Below, one piece after another: positions 49,110-58,457 of a DNA stretch of 64,000 nucleotides. Each line of letters opens with the position of its first letter. Within the stretch, counting starts at the first letter, position 1. Both the position numbers and the translations under genes were made by a program. This DNA is from Pseudoduganella namucuonensis (GTDB lineage: Bacteria > Pseudomonadota > Gammaproteobacteria > Burkholderiales > Burkholderiaceae_D), in contig NZ_FPBO01000015.1 in NCBI RefSeq assembly GCF_900116645.1, positions 62,001 through 126,000 on the forward strand. Direction: 5' to 3'. Below the pieces are notes generated by a model. The model made no database searches and was not told where the DNA came from. It saw only the letters and a program-made list of their open reading frames with translations.

Positions 49110-49717
49110 GTTTCGCAGCGCACGTTCCACGCCGTGAGTTCGCGTCCGCGCTTGCGCACCGACACCACCGCATCCCCTCCCCGCTCGCCGCGGTAGGTGA
49201 AGCGGTAGTAGCCGTCGGCTCCCATGCCCACTGCGGCCAGCTTGAACTTGTGCGCGCGTATCGGCGCGCATTGCGTGTTGCCCGCGAAGAGCAGGCGCGC
49301 GCCCTGCAGCACCTGGCCCTGCCGCTCCAGCACCGTGACGATGTCCCTGTCCCCGATCTCGCTCCTGAGCTCCACGCGTTCGGGCGATACACCGCAGTCG
49401 CTGGCGCGGTCCAGCCACGCGTGGCGCGCCTCGCCGCCGCTGGCGCTCCAGCGCCCGCCGTCGTAGGCGTAGGGCGTGCGGCGCGCGAGGCACAGCCGCC
49501 ACGCGCCGCGCTGCGGCCTGGTCTCGGCCCACGCCGCCACGCGCCATTCGCGCGCGCCCTCGTCCCGCCGGATATCGAACACGGGCTTGAGGTCGGCGCC
49601 GCCCGCCTGTTTCAGGAAGGCCGCGAAGGACTTGATTTCGTCGGGGGTGGCCTGGCGCGTCTCCGCCCGCGCCGCGGCCGCGCACACCAACAGCGTGATG
49701 GCCGGCAGCATCCTCAT
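49106..49717 (-). CDS. Uncharacterised secreted protein
   Basis: A 203-residue protein with a signal peptide (MRMLPAITLLVCAAAARA) and several Cys in the mature part. The sequence ends convergent with the helicase gene, overlapping its stop by four bases. Its start overlaps the stop of the 25-residue frame upstream (ATGA). I do not recognise the family. The periplasmic location is inferred from the signal. Confidence 0.75.
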   Translation of the reverse strand: MRMLPAITLLVCAAAARAETRQATPDEIKSFAAFLKQAGGADLKPVFDIRRDEGAREWRVAAWAETRPQRGAWRLCLARRTPYAYDGGRWSASGGEARHAWLDRASDCGVSPERVELRSEIGDRDIVTVLERQGQVLQGARLLFAGNTQCAPIRAHKFKLAAVGMGADGYYRFTYRGERGGDAVVSVRKRGRELTAWNVRCET

Positions 49718-49791
49718 TGAACGCCGATCCCGATCACGGTCACGCCGGTCGTCACTTGGCCGGCCGCGTTGTTGGCGTGCTTGTTGTCCAT
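49714..49791 (-). CDS. 25-residue peptide coupled to the secreted protein
   Basis: A short frame (MDNKHANNAAGQVTTGVTVI plus five more residues) with a good GGGGAG ribosome-binding site. Its stop overlaps the next start by four bases, so it may couple translation of the secreted protein or be a peptide in its own right. The C-terminal half is hydrophobic (TVIGIGV). No similar peptide is known to me. Confidence 0.5.
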   Translation of the reverse strand: MDNKHANNAAGQVTTGVTVIGIGVQ

Positions 49792-49888
49792 CTTGATACT
49801 CCCCGGTCGATTCAAATTGTTTTTGCGGCGGCGGTGGTGATAATGCCCCAGACCAGCTGTTCGCGCCAGACTCCGGCGGGGAAAAGGA

Positions 49889-49918
49889 AAGGGCTCAGAC
49901 CTTGCGGTGTGAGCCCTT
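49889..49918 (-). terminator. Terminator after the 53-residue protein gene
   Basis: AAGGGCTCA and TGAGCCCTT form a 9-bp stem with a 12-base loop, followed on the minus strand by TTCCTTTTCC. It lies 26 bases after the stop of the small gene. Confidence 0.65.
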
Positions 49919-49943
49919 GTGGGGAGGTGGCGCGGCGGAACTT

Positions 49944-50105
49944 TCAAGAACGCCCTCCGCTATTCATCTTTTGATCGTACATCATCAGGCCCCAGCCCAG
50001 CTGGCGGCGGATTTCCTCGGGCGTGGGCGGCGGCTTGACTTCCTGCGAGCGGCGTTCGAGATATTCACGCACCACGTATTTGGATGGGTGGTTTGTCTGT
50101 GTCAT
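49944..50105 (-). CDS. 53-residue cytoplasmic protein of unknown function
   Basis: A complete small gene with ATG, 53 codons and TGA. GGAGG precedes the start at good distance. The protein is charged (YVVREYLERRSQEVKPPPTP then EEIRRQLGWGLM), with no membrane segment. The region PTPEEIRRQLGWGL looks like a conserved core, which supports a real gene. A terminator follows. I do not know the family. Confidence 0.65.
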   Translation of the reverse strand: MTQTNHPSKYVVREYLERRSQEVKPPPTPEEIRRQLGWGLMMYDQKMNSGGRS

Positions 50106-50421
50106 GATGACCTCCGTTTTTGTATTAGTAACGCCAGCCTGCGATCCAGTAAGACGCCAGAGCCAGCCTACGACTTTGGAATTGGTGCCGGTTCTCGAGG
50201 CGTCCGGCCCACCTGCGGTTGAGAGTGGGTGCAGCGGGTTTCGCTACACTGTTCATCAATCACGCAAGTCCATCTTATGCCTGCGACCCGCCAGGGACCG
50301 TACGTTGACGCACACTTATCCCGTCGATTGTTTGAGGCAGGTCAAAATGCTGTAGGACGGAATCCTGTCTATTTGCGCGCGCAGGATTACACCGGTTTTC
50401 CGGCGCGTTTTCGAGGGGCTT
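50106..50421. other. Intergenic region, no gene seen
   Basis: These 316 bases lie between the small gene and a LysR gene. I see no coding frame with a ribosome-binding site and no clear repeat. The promoter of the small gene probably lies in the first 100 bases. Confidence 0.5.
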
Positions 50422-51303
50422 TCACAGCTTCCGCTGCAGGAATTCGAGGAAGCAGGCGATGCGCTGGGCGAGCTGCGTGTTGCGGTAGTAGACGGCGTGG
50501 ATCTGCTGCTTGTAGCCGGTGCCGTGCTCCCGCAGCAGCGGCACCAGGCGGCCCGCCGCGATGTCGGCGCGCGTCATGAAGTCGGCCAGGCAGACGATGC
50601 CCTGGCCTTGCAGCGCCAGCTGGCGCAAGGTCTCTCCGCTGGAGGCGGTGAGCGCCGGCGCCACTTGCAGGCTGTTGCCGGCCGCGTGGCGCAGCGGCCA
50701 CACATTGCCCTGTTCGTATTGCGCGAAGCCGAGCAGGCCATGCTGGCGCAGGTCCTCCGGGGCGGCGGGCGCGCCGTGGCGCGCCAGGTAGTCCGGGCTG
50801 GCCAGCACGTGCAGCGGACTGGCGCTCAGGGCGCGCGCGTGCAGCGTGGAATCGGTGAGCGCGCCGATGCGGATGGCGATGTCGGTGCGGTGCTCTATCA
50901 GGTCGGCGATCTGGTCGTTGCTGGTCAACTCCAGGCGGATGGCCGGATACAGGGCGCGGAACTCGGCCACGTGCGGCACCACGCAATGCAGCATGAAGGG
51001 CGAGGCCGCGTCCACGCACAGGCGGCCGGCCGGCTGCTGGCGGCGCATGCGGATGGTTTCCTCGGCCTGTTCCATGGCGCCCAGGATGGCGCGCGCCCGC
51101 TCCAGGAACAGCTGGCCCTCCTCGGTCAGCTCCATGCGGCGCGTGGTACGCGTGAGCAGCGTGGTGGCCAGCTTTTCCTCCAGGCGCGACAGCGCGCGGC
51201 TGACGCCGGACGTGGTCTGCCCCAGGTGCACGGCGGCCGCGCTCAGCGTGCCGCTGTCCACCACGGCCGCGAAAATCCTCAGGTCGTCCGAATTGATATC
51301 CAC
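50422..51303 (-). CDS. LysR-family regulator
   Basis: A 293-residue LysR-type regulator of the CrgA/DsdC-like branch: DLRIFAAVVDSGTLSAAAVHLG at the start, TSGVSRALSRLEEKL in the recognition region, then the effector domain (GRLCVDAASPFMLH). It is divergent from the PEP-CTERM gene 226 bp away, but no metabolic link can be read. The target is unknown. Confidence 0.9.
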   Translation of the reverse strand: MDINSDDLRIFAAVVDSGTLSAAAVHLGQTTSGVSRALSRLEEKLATTLLTRTTRRMELTEEGQLFLERARAILGAMEQAEETIRMRRQQPAGRLCVDAASPFMLHCVVPHVAEFRALYPAIRLELTSNDQIADLIEHRTDIAIRIGALTDSTLHARALSASPLHVLASPDYLARHGAPAAPEDLRQHGLLGFAQYEQGNVWPLRHAAGNSLQVAPALTASSGETLRQLALQGQGIVCLADFMTRADIAAGRLVPLLREHGTGYKQQIHAVYYRNTQLAQRIACFLEFLQRKL

Positions 51304-51529
51304 GCGCGCTCCACCATGTCCATGGCCCCGATTATATGTGATGACCCAGCGGCTACTATATTGCTACGCTGCACCGCAACACATTACATTAATGAAGTAA
51401 TTTTAAAGCGAGCTGTGCTACATTATCAAGGTTGGTAGATAGGAAAACTTGCTTGAAAGACATTAAACTGTGATGGGGATTGCAGTTTTCCGTCTACCGG
51501 CGACGTTTCCACATCTAGAGGGGTATCAC

Positions 51530-52084
51530 ATGACGAAAACCTTATTCAGCAAGGCTACGGCCTCGCTGCTGCTGTCGGCCGGCCTGTTGGCAAGCCAGGC
51601 GGCAAGCGCGGACGTGCTGGTTTTCGACGAGTCTGGCAACGCCACGTTCGGTGTCACGCACACCGACGCCGGCAGCTATACCGACGAATTCCTGTTCAGC
51701 GTGGCCGCTGAAAGCGAGGGCTGGGCCAGCGGAACGGCCATAGCCGGCAAAACCCTCGTTGGCGCAAGCCGGCTCTTCAACTACGGCCTCACCAGTATCG
51801 GATTTTTCCAGGTGAACGCCGACAGTACCCGCACCTTGCTGGGCACTGGCTTCAGCGGTGGCGGCACGGCCGATTTCTTTCCGGCCGGCAAGCTCACCGC
51901 AGGGAACTACGGCTTCACCGTCCAAGGGCAAACGACTTTGAATGGCCTGGGCGGTTCTTACGCGGGCAACCTGAACCTGGTCACCGCCCCCGTCCCCGAA
52001 CCGGCAAGCTACGGCATGCTGGCCGCGGGACTGGGCATGCTGGCGTTCACCGCGCGCCGCAAGAAGAACGAGAAGCTCGGCTGA
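51530..52084 (+). CDS. PEP-CTERM sorting domain protein
   Basis: A 184-residue exported protein with a signal peptide (to about 27), a beta-rich middle and the exosortase signal PVPEPASYGMLAAGLGML followed by Arg-Arg-Lys-Lys. The ATG at 51530 follows GAGGGG; a longer frame from 51470 has no such site. Expected at the cell surface or in the exopolysaccharide matrix. It is monocistronic, ended by the hairpin at 52096-52126. Confidence 0.88.
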   Translation: MTKTLFSKATASLLLSAGLLASQAASADVLVFDESGNATFGVTHTDAGSYTDEFLFSVAAESEGWASGTAIAGKTLVGASRLFNYGLTSIGFFQVNADSTRTLLGTGFSGGGTADFFPAGKLTAGNYGFTVQGQTTLNGLGGSYAGNLNLVTAPVPEPASYGMLAAGLGMLAFTARRKKNEKLG

Positions 52085-52095
52085 GTTCCTGTTGT

Positions 52096-52126
52096 GCCTG
52101 CAATCCGCGCCGCGCGGGTTGCAGGC
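52096..52126 (+). terminator. Terminator after the PEP-CTERM gene
   Basis: GCCTGCAA and TTGCAGGC with an inner CCGCG/CGCGG form a long stem, followed by CCTTTCCCTT. Confidence 0.75.
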
Positions 52127-52241
52127 CCTTTCCCTTCCCATTTTCTTTCCGATACAGCCTTCCGGGCAGGTATGCAAAATTTGCAACTCGTCGCTTGCGA
52201 TTTTTGCTAACATCGCCGTTCCCAGCCCTACAGGAGGTTAT

Positions 52242-53327
52242 ATGGTCCACCAGAAGACGGCCCGTTTCATGGCCGCGTTGTTTGCAATGTTGATGATTTC
52301 CGGCGCACCCGCGCTGGCCGAGCAGGCCGCACCCAAGCTGGCCAATGTCACCATCCTCGCCACCGGCGGCACCATCGCCGGTAGCGGTGCCACTTCCACC
52401 ACCACCGTCGGCTACACCGCCGCCACCGTCGGCGTGCAGCAGCTGATCCAGAGCGTTCCCGAACTGGCCAAGGTGGCCAATGTGACGGGCGAGCAAGTAT
52501 TCCAGATCGCCAGCGAAAGCATGACCAACGAACACTGGCTGGCGCTGGCCAAGCGCGTCAACGCGCTGCTGACGCAGAGCAACGTGGACGGCGTCGTCAT
52601 CACGCACGGCACCGATACGATGGAAGAGACCGCCTACTTCCTGAACCTGGTCGTCAAGAGCCGCAAGCCGGTGGTGCTGGTGGGCGCGATGCGTCCTTCC
52701 ACCGCCATGTCCGCCGACGGCCCGATCAACCTGTACAACGCGGTGCTGCTGGCCGCCCATCCGGATGCGGTGGGCAAAGGCGTGCTGGTGGCCATGGGCG
52801 ACCAGATCCACGGCGCGCGCGACGTCTCCAAGACCAACACCTCGACCCCGGACGCGTTCAAGACCACCGAACTGGGCATGCTGGGCTACCTGCAGGGCGG
52901 CAAACCGTTCTTCTACCGCGTATCCACCCGCAAGCACACGGCCGACAGCGAATTCGACATCGGCGGCCTGACCGCCCTGCCGCAGGTCGACATCGTGTAC
53001 GGCTACGCCAACATGAACTCCGTGGCGCTGGACGCCTTCGTCGCCGCCGGCGCCAAGGGCGTGATCCACGCCGGCGTGGGCGACGGCAGCCTGGCCGCCA
53101 GGGTCAAGCCGGCGCTGAGCGCGGCGCGCCAGAAGGGCGTCGTCATCGTGCGTTCCAGCCGCGTCGGCCAGGGCATCCTGGCGCGCAACGGCGAGGCCAA
53201 CGACGACCAGCTGGACTTCGTGGTGTCGGACACGCTGTCGCCGCAGAAGGCGCGCATCCTGCTGATGCTGGCGCTGACCAAGACCAGCGACACCAAGGAA
53301 CTGCAGCGCCTGTTCTACGCCTACTAA
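52242..53327 (+). CDS. ansB: Periplasmic L-asparaginase, type II
   Basis: A 361-residue exported amidohydrolase that splits asparagine to aspartate and ammonia. It has a signal peptide (to about 26), the first catalytic motif ILATGGTIAGSG (nucleophile Thr) and the second motif THGTDTMEETAYFL. AGGAGG precedes the ATG at 52242, which settles the start over a longer frame. The gene stands alone. Type II enzymes are periplasmic and of high affinity. Confidence 0.94.
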   Translation: MVHQKTARFMAALFAMLMISGAPALAEQAAPKLANVTILATGGTIAGSGATSTTTVGYTAATVGVQQLIQSVPELAKVANVTGEQVFQIASESMTNEHWLALAKRVNALLTQSNVDGVVITHGTDTMEETAYFLNLVVKSRKPVVLVGAMRPSTAMSADGPINLYNAVLLAAHPDAVGKGVLVAMGDQIHGARDVSKTNTSTPDAFKTTELGMLGYLQGGKPFFYRVSTRKHTADSEFDIGGLTALPQVDIVYGYANMNSVALDAFVAAGAKGVIHAGVGDGSLAARVKPALSAARQKGVVIVRSSRVGQGILARNGEANDDQLDFVVSDTLSPQKARILLMLALTKTSDTKELQRLFYAY

Positions 53328-53372
53328 CGGCCGATCGCCACCGGCGGCGGCCCGCCGCCGGTGGCCCCCGCC

Positions 53373-54557
53373 TCACGGCATCGCTTCAAACAGCAGCAAC
53401 TGCGTCACCTGCGTGGCGCTGAAATTATCGTCCGATACCAGCACCAGGGTGTCGTGGCCATTGGCCAGCCTGGGCCCCCACGCCATCCCCTCCAGATTAT
53501 CCCGCCGCGCCAGCGGCAGCCGGTCGACATCGAGCACCAGCCTTTTGCGCGCCGCCACATAGGCCGCGCCGGACAAGGCCGCGATGCGCTGGATATCGGT
53601 GGCGCCCCCCGTGTCCATCTCATACAGCCGCACATGGAAATGGAAGCGCCCCTCGGCGTCCTGCCTGCCGGCGCGCTCCAGTACATACAGGCGCCGCTCG
53701 TCCAGCGCCAGGATTTCGGCAATGCCGTTGTCGGCCGGCCTCCCCGGCGCGGCGGCGTGGGGAATCGCGTCCAGCGGATAGGCGTACTGCGCCAGCACCT
53801 TGCCGCCCCGGTCCAGCCGCGTGATGCGCGCCACCGCCCCCGCCTCCGTCGTGGGGGGCGCGCCATCCTGGTACAGCGTCGATTCGGCGGCCAGCCAGAG
53901 CGAGGCGCCGTCCGGCGCGAAGTCCAGGCCCTCGAACACCCGGTTGTCGCGCGCGCCGTATTCGCGCCCGGGCCAATAGCGGAACATCTCGGGCACCGGC
54001 AGCGTGGCGGAGCCGCCGCCACCGGAATGGCGCACCCAGGGCTGCCAGCCCCGCCCGCGGTCGCCCTCGCTGGCGTACCAGATGCCGCCGTCCAGCGGGT
54101 CGTGGCGCACCGTTTCGATGTCCGGCGCCTCGCCATCGGGATGGGCGAAAAAGCGCACGCCGGTCAGCGTCGCCGCCTTGAACGCCCGCGCGTCGTAATC
54201 GAGGCGCGCCGTGTAGTAGCGCGCCGGGCTGTGCTCCGAGCGGTCGTCGCTGGCCAGCACCCACTCGCCGCCGGCGGGATCGTAGGCGATGCCGGACAGG
54301 CCGCCCACCACCGTCCCCATGAAGGCCATGCGCGGCGGCAGGCGCTGCTCGCCGATGAAGCGCAGGCTGGCGCCGGGGACGTGCGCCGCCGCGCCGCGCC
54401 GCGGGGCCTCGGGCATGCCGGCGCAGCCGGCCAGCGACGAGGCCAGCAAACAAGCCGCCACACAAGCCGCCAAATAAGCCGCGGAACAAGGCGCCAAACA
54501 CGCCAGCGCGGCGGCCGGCGCGCGGCCCGGCCGCGGCATGGCCGGGCGGCGGCTCAC
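53373..54557 (-). CDS. Phytase-like esterase domain lipoprotein
   Basis: A 394-residue protein with an N-terminal lipobox (LLASSLAGCAG), so probably lipid-anchored. The mature part is a beta-propeller of the esterase-like phytase family (PF13449-type): GTVVGGLSGIAYDP, APDIETVRHDP and FEGLDFAPDGASLWLA. Members are assumed to hydrolyse phosphoesters outside the cytoplasm. It starts at a GTG overlapping the nucleoside hydrolase stop (GTGA) and is the last gene of the operon. Dephosphorylating an extracellular nucleotide before import would fit the neighbours, but this is inference. Confidence 0.82.
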   Translation of the reverse strand: MSRRPAMPRPGRAPAAALACLAPCSAAYLAACVAACLLASSLAGCAGMPEAPRRGAAAHVPGASLRFIGEQRLPPRMAFMGTVVGGLSGIAYDPAGGEWVLASDDRSEHSPARYYTARLDYDARAFKAATLTGVRFFAHPDGEAPDIETVRHDPLDGGIWYASEGDRGRGWQPWVRHSGGGGSATLPVPEMFRYWPGREYGARDNRVFEGLDFAPDGASLWLAAESTLYQDGAPPTTEAGAVARITRLDRGGKVLAQYAYPLDAIPHAAAPGRPADNGIAEILALDERRLYVLERAGRQDAEGRFHFHVRLYEMDTGGATDIQRIAALSGAAYVAARKRLVLDVDRLPLARRDNLEGMAWGPRLANGHDTLVLVSDDNFSATQVTQLLLFEAMP

Positions 54558-55468
54558 GGCAAGGTGCCGATGGCCGCGCGGACCAGCGCCAGCAGGGCGT
54601 CGTTGCGCACGGCGGTCATCGCCATGGCGTTGGCCTGGTGCCCGCCGTCCATCATCTCGCCGAAGCGGGCCAGCACATGGCCGGCGGTGGCGCCGGGACG
54701 CCAGTCCACCTCCAGGTGGCAGGGTTCGCCGGTGAACAGGGTCTCGTCCAGCAGCCAGGCCACCGGGCAGGCGTCGTGCAGCAGCGGGTCCAGCGCCGCG
54801 TAGGCCCGCAGCATGGCGGCGGCCGCGCGGCCGCAGGCCGTGTCCAGCTCACCGAAAGAGCCTATCCACGACGGCGACATGATGGCCGAACTGGTGACGT
54901 CCAGCGGGAACAGCATGGTGTTGGCGCCGCTGGCCAGCACCATCTCCGCCGCCACCGGGTCGGCGTAGAAATTGAACTCGGCGGCCGGCGTGACATTGCC
55001 CGGCACGCGCAGGGCCCCGCCCATGACCAGCAGCCGCCGCGCGCGTCGCAGGATGCCGGGCGCCAGGCTCTCGGCCAGCGCCAGGTTGGTCAGCGGGCCG
55101 ACCGCCACCAGTTCCACGCTGTGCGGCGGATGCGCCGCCAGCAGCTCGACCAGGCGCACGGCGGCATGGCCTTCCTGCACCGGCGCCGCCGCGCCCAGGT
55201 CGACGCCGCCCACGCCATCCTCGCCGTGCACCAGGTTGCAGCGCGGCTCGGCGTAGCCCAGCGGGCGCGCCGCGCCGGCGTACACCGGCACCCGGCCCCG
55301 GCCGGCCAGGTCGAGCAGCCTGCGCGCGTTGACGGAGGTGGTCGCCACCGGGCGGTTGCCGGCCACGGTGGTGACCGCCAGCAATTCCAGCGCCGGGCTG
55401 CCGGCCGCCAGCAGCAGCGCCAGCGCGTCGTCTATGCCGGGATCGCAGTCGATAATGATGTGCCTCAT
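54554..55468 (-). CDS. Nucleoside hydrolase
   Basis: A 304-residue inosine-uridine type nucleoside N-ribohydrolase, which splits a nucleoside into base and ribose. The calcium-binding motif DCDPGIDDA is at residues 7-15, and VAVGPLTNLALA and NFYADPVAAEMV are family marks. The ATG at 55468 is preceded by GGAG, so a longer upstream frame is not used. It overlaps both neighbours by four bases. Ribose produced would feed the ribokinase encoded directly upstream. Confidence 0.93.
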   Translation of the reverse strand: MRHIIIDCDPGIDDALALLLAAGSPALELLAVTTVAGNRPVATTSVNARRLLDLAGRGRVPVYAGAARPLGYAEPRCNLVHGEDGVGGVDLGAAAPVQEGHAAVRLVELLAAHPPHSVELVAVGPLTNLALAESLAPGILRRARRLLVMGGALRVPGNVTPAAEFNFYADPVAAEMVLASGANTMLFPLDVTSSAIMSPSWIGSFGELDTACGRAAAAMLRAYAALDPLLHDACPVAWLLDETLFTGEPCHLEVDWRPGATAGHVLARFGEMMDGGHQANAMAMTAVRNDALLALVRAAIGTLP

Positions 55469-56385
55469 GCTTGCTCCTGTCCAGATGGGATGGCGGCGCA
55501 GCGCGCCGCGTCGATTTCCTGCCGCGACGGCTGCGCCGCCTGGGCGCCCCGGCGCGTGCACGCCAGCGACGCCGCCACGGCGGCGCGGTCCAGCGCCGCC
55601 TGGTAAGACCCGCCCGAGGCCACGGCGGCGGCGAACACGCCGGCGAAGGTGTCGCCGGCGCCGGTGGTGTCGAGCACCGTCACCTGCGGCGCCGGCGCGC
55701 GCAGCAGCGCGCCGTCGGCCTGCGCCAGCAGCGCGCCCTCCCCGCCCAGCGTGACCAGCACCGCGTTGCCGTGGCCGCGGGCCAACGCCAGCGCCAGCTC
55801 CGCAGGCGCGCCGCCGCGCCCGGCCAGCCGCGCCAATTCGCCCTGATTGACGATCAACACATCCACCGCCAGCAGATCCGGCGGCAGCGCGTCGCCCGGC
55901 GGCGAGGCGTTCAGCATCACCAGGCAGCCCAGGGCGCGCGCGCGGCGGGCCAGCGCGGCGGTTTCGGCCAGGTCCGTTTCCAGCTGCAGCAACAGCACGC
56001 GGGTGGCGCGCAGCGCCTGGTCCGGCACCTGGGCGGCGCGCGCGGCCTGGTTGGCGCCCGGCGCCACCACGATGCTGTTTTCGCCTTGCGCGTCGAGCAC
56101 GATCAGGGCCAAGCCGGTGGCCAGCCCCGCGATCACGTCCACGCCGCCGGTGTCGACGCCGGCCTGGCGCAGGCAGCGCAGCGCCGGCGCGCCGAACGCG
56201 TCGTCGCCGACGGCGCCGTAAAGGCGCACCGGCGCGCCGTAGCGCCGCGCCGCGTGGGCCTGGTTGGCGCCCTTGCCGCCGGGCGACAGCAGGCCCTGGC
56301 CGCCCAGCACGGTTTCGCCGGGCGCCGGCAGATGGCTGGCGGCGACGCTGATGTCGGCGTTGATGGAACCGAACACGGTGATCAT
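55465..56385 (-). CDS. rbsK: Ribokinase (PfkB family)
   Basis: A 306-residue sugar kinase that phosphorylates ribose at O5. The ribokinase signature GSINADISV, GGKGANQA and the anion hole DTTGAGDTF (about 245) are all present. It overlaps the next PfkB gene and the nucleoside hydrolase by four bases each. Its position next to the hydrolase makes ribose the likely substrate. Confidence 0.92.
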   Translation of the reverse strand: MITVFGSINADISVAASHLPAPGETVLGGQGLLSPGGKGANQAHAARRYGAPVRLYGAVGDDAFGAPALRCLRQAGVDTGGVDVIAGLATGLALIVLDAQGENSIVVAPGANQAARAAQVPDQALRATRVLLLQLETDLAETAALARRARALGCLVMLNASPPGDALPPDLLAVDVLIVNQGELARLAGRGGAPAELALALARGHGNAVLVTLGGEGALLAQADGALLRAPAPQVTVLDTTGAGDTFAGVFAAAVASGGSYQAALDRAAVAASLACTRRGAQAAQPSRQEIDAARCAAIPSGQEQA

Positions 56386-57392
56386 GCCCCGCTCCCCGCG
56401 GCCGCCGGCGCCGTCGTCCGTGCGGGCGTGCCCCCCGCCTCCCGCGCCAGCACCGCCTCCACGGCGGCGCGCGCCGGCAGCGCCGTGCGCGCGCCCAGCG
56501 CGGCCACCGTGCAGCTGGCGGCGGCGCAGGCGAAGCGCAGCGCCCGCGCCAGATCGGCGCCGCCGCGCCAGGCCGCCAGGAAGGCGGCGTTGAAGCTGTC
56601 GCCGGCGCCGGCGGTGTCGACCACCGTGGCGGGAAACGCGTCCTGGGAGGCGAAGTCGCCGGCGCTGGCGGCCATCGCCCCGGCCGCGCCCATGCTCACC
56701 ACCACCAGGCGCGGTCCCAGGGCCAGCACGGCGCGCATCGCCGTCTCGCCGGGCGCCATGCCGGTGCCGGCCTCGAAGCCGGCCTGGTTGAAGAACACGA
56801 TGTCGGCGCGCGAGGCGCGCAGGCGCATGGCCGGCACGTCCGGCGCCACCGCCGCCTCCAGGTCGATCGCGACCAGGGCGCCGTGCCGCCGCGCCAGCGT
56901 GCTCAGCAAATCGAACTCCTCCAGGCCGTAGGGCATGGCGTACACCAGCTCGGCCCGCGCCACCGCCTCGGCCAGTTCCAGCGGGTCCGGCGGCGCCGCC
57001 GCCATCGGCTGGTAGATCACCGACTTCTCGCCGCCCGGCGCGACGATGACGATGGCCGACGCCGAGGCCTCGCCGGCGTCGCGCCGCAGGCAGCCGTGGT
57101 CCACGCCGAACTGCTCGAACGAGGCGCGCAGCAGGTCGCCGTGGGGGTCCGCGCCGGTGCGGCCGTACACCGCGCTGCGCAGCCCCAGGCGCGCCGCCGC
57201 GCAGGCGACGTTGGCGGTGGTGCCGCCGGCCAGCACGCCGAGCGGCCGGCCCAGCACCTTGCCGCCCAGCTCCGGCGGCCGCTCGGCCGCCAGCACGATG
57301 TCGGCGCAGGGGTCGCCGTAGGACAGCAGTTGCCAGCGCCGCGGCGGCGGCGCCCCGTTTTCGGTTTGTCTCATGTCTATCGCTCCTGTCAT
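56382..57392 (-). CDS. Second PfkB-family carbohydrate/nucleoside kinase
   Basis: A 336-residue PfkB kinase distinct from the ribokinase. Marks are GDPCADIVLA, GGTTANVACAAARLG and DTAGAGDSFNAAFLA. The substrate may be a nucleoside (inosine/guanosine or adenosine kinase-like) or another sugar; sequence alone does not separate these. It lies between the ADP-ribosylglycohydrolase and ribokinase genes. The start may be at the sixth codon Met (MRQTENG) rather than the first. Confidence 0.88.
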   Translation of the reverse strand: MTGAIDMRQTENGAPPPRRWQLLSYGDPCADIVLAAERPPELGGKVLGRPLGVLAGGTTANVACAAARLGLRSAVYGRTGADPHGDLLRASFEQFGVDHGCLRRDAGEASASAIVIVAPGGEKSVIYQPMAAAPPDPLELAEAVARAELVYAMPYGLEEFDLLSTLARRHGALVAIDLEAAVAPDVPAMRLRASRADIVFFNQAGFEAGTGMAPGETAMRAVLALGPRLVVVSMGAAGAMAASAGDFASQDAFPATVVDTAGAGDSFNAAFLAAWRGGADLARALRFACAAASCTVAALGARTALPARAAVEAVLAREAGGTPARTTAPAAAGSGA

Positions 57393-57411
57393 CGGCCGTG
57401 TCGTCGCGCGC

Positions 57412-58455
57412 TCAACGCGCCAGCGCGGCCAGGCCGGCGGCCAGCGCGTCGAGATCGAATTCGGCGGCGTTGGCCTGTTTGAATTCCGCCAGCATACCCG
57501 GCGGCAGCGCCGCCGTGCCGCGCAGCGCGCCGACGATGGCGCCGGCCATGGTGGCGATGGAATCGGTGTCGTTGCCGATCGAGGCGGCCAGCGCGATGGT
57601 GCGCAGCGGGTCGCCCTGGGCGTAGGCCACCACGCCCAGCGCCGCCGGCACCGATTCGGCCGCCAGCACCGAGTTGCCGACCTCGCTCTCCATGCGGCGC
57701 AGGAAGGCGTAGTCGTCGCGCTCCTCGGCGGCGATGCGCAGCGCCATCCGCAGCCGCGCCGGATAACTGGGGCCGGCCACCGCGCGCGCGCTGTCGCGCG
57801 CCATGCGCGCGCCCGTTTCGGCGCCGGCCAGCGCCGCCGCCAGCACCGTGTCCAGGTCGCGCGTCGCCAGGGCCTGGGCCGTCGCCGCCGCCACCGAGCA
57901 GGCGGCGGCGATGGCCACGTCGGTGTCGTGCGAGGGGAAGCAGGTCACCAGCGCGGCGCGGCAGGCGGCGTCGATGCGGCCGGGATGCAGCAGGCCGGCC
58001 GGCGCCACGCGCATGGCCGCGCCGTTGGTGGTGCCCACCGTCGTCATCTTGCGGCGCGAGCTGCCGATCACGCCCACCGCGGCCGTGTCGCCGCCCTCCC
58101 GCAGGGCCTTGACGATGCCGGCCGTGCTGGGCCCCATGAAGCCGGCCTTGGGGCTGTGCTCCACCCAGTCCAGCAGGCAGTCGACCCACTGCCGCCCGTC
58201 CAGGTCGCCGCCGGCGGCCACCATGGCGCGCGCCAGGTAGTACATCTGGCTGGCGTCGTCGGTCACCTCGGCGCGCCGGCCCAGGTTGGCGCCGGCGAAG
58301 GTGTCGGCCGGCGGATCGTCGAAGGCCAGCACCAGGCCGCCGTACTTGGCGGCGATTTCGTCTATCGACCATTGCTCGGTCGGCGCGCCCAGCGCGTCGC
58401 CCATGCCGGCCAGCGCCAGCGATGCATGGATGCGGTCTTGCAGATCGGATGTCAA
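57412..58455 (-). CDS. ADP-ribosylglycohydrolase family protein
   Basis: A 347-residue protein of the ARH/DraG family, which cleaves ADP-ribose-type glycosidic bonds with two magnesium ions. The metal motifs are EVTDDASQM near residue 65 and GNDTDSIATMAGAIVGA near the C-terminus. The start is a TTG at 58455 with AAGGAG five bases before it; a GTG at 58461 that overlaps the permease stop is also possible. Inside a nucleoside transport operon it may hydrolyse an imported ribosyl conjugate rather than a protein adduct. Confidence 0.88.
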   Translation of the reverse strand: MTSDLQDRIHASLALAGMGDALGAPTEQWSIDEIAAKYGGLVLAFDDPPADTFAGANLGRRAEVTDDASQMYYLARAMVAAGGDLDGRQWVDCLLDWVEHSPKAGFMGPSTAGIVKALREGGDTAAVGVIGSSRRKMTTVGTTNGAAMRVAPAGLLHPGRIDAACRAALVTCFPSHDTDVAIAAACSVAAATAQALATRDLDTVLAAALAGAETGARMARDSARAVAGPSYPARLRMALRIAAEERDDYAFLRRMESEVGNSVLAAESVPAALGVVAYAQGDPLRTIALAASIGNDTDSIATMAGAIVGALRGTAALPPGMLAEFKQANAAEFDLDALAAGLAALAR

Positions 58456-58457
58456 AG

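Noticed and set aside
51304..51529. Possible sigma-54 promoter before the PEP-CTERM gene
   Set aside because: A GG and a GC element are present but separated by 15 bases rather than the 10 required.
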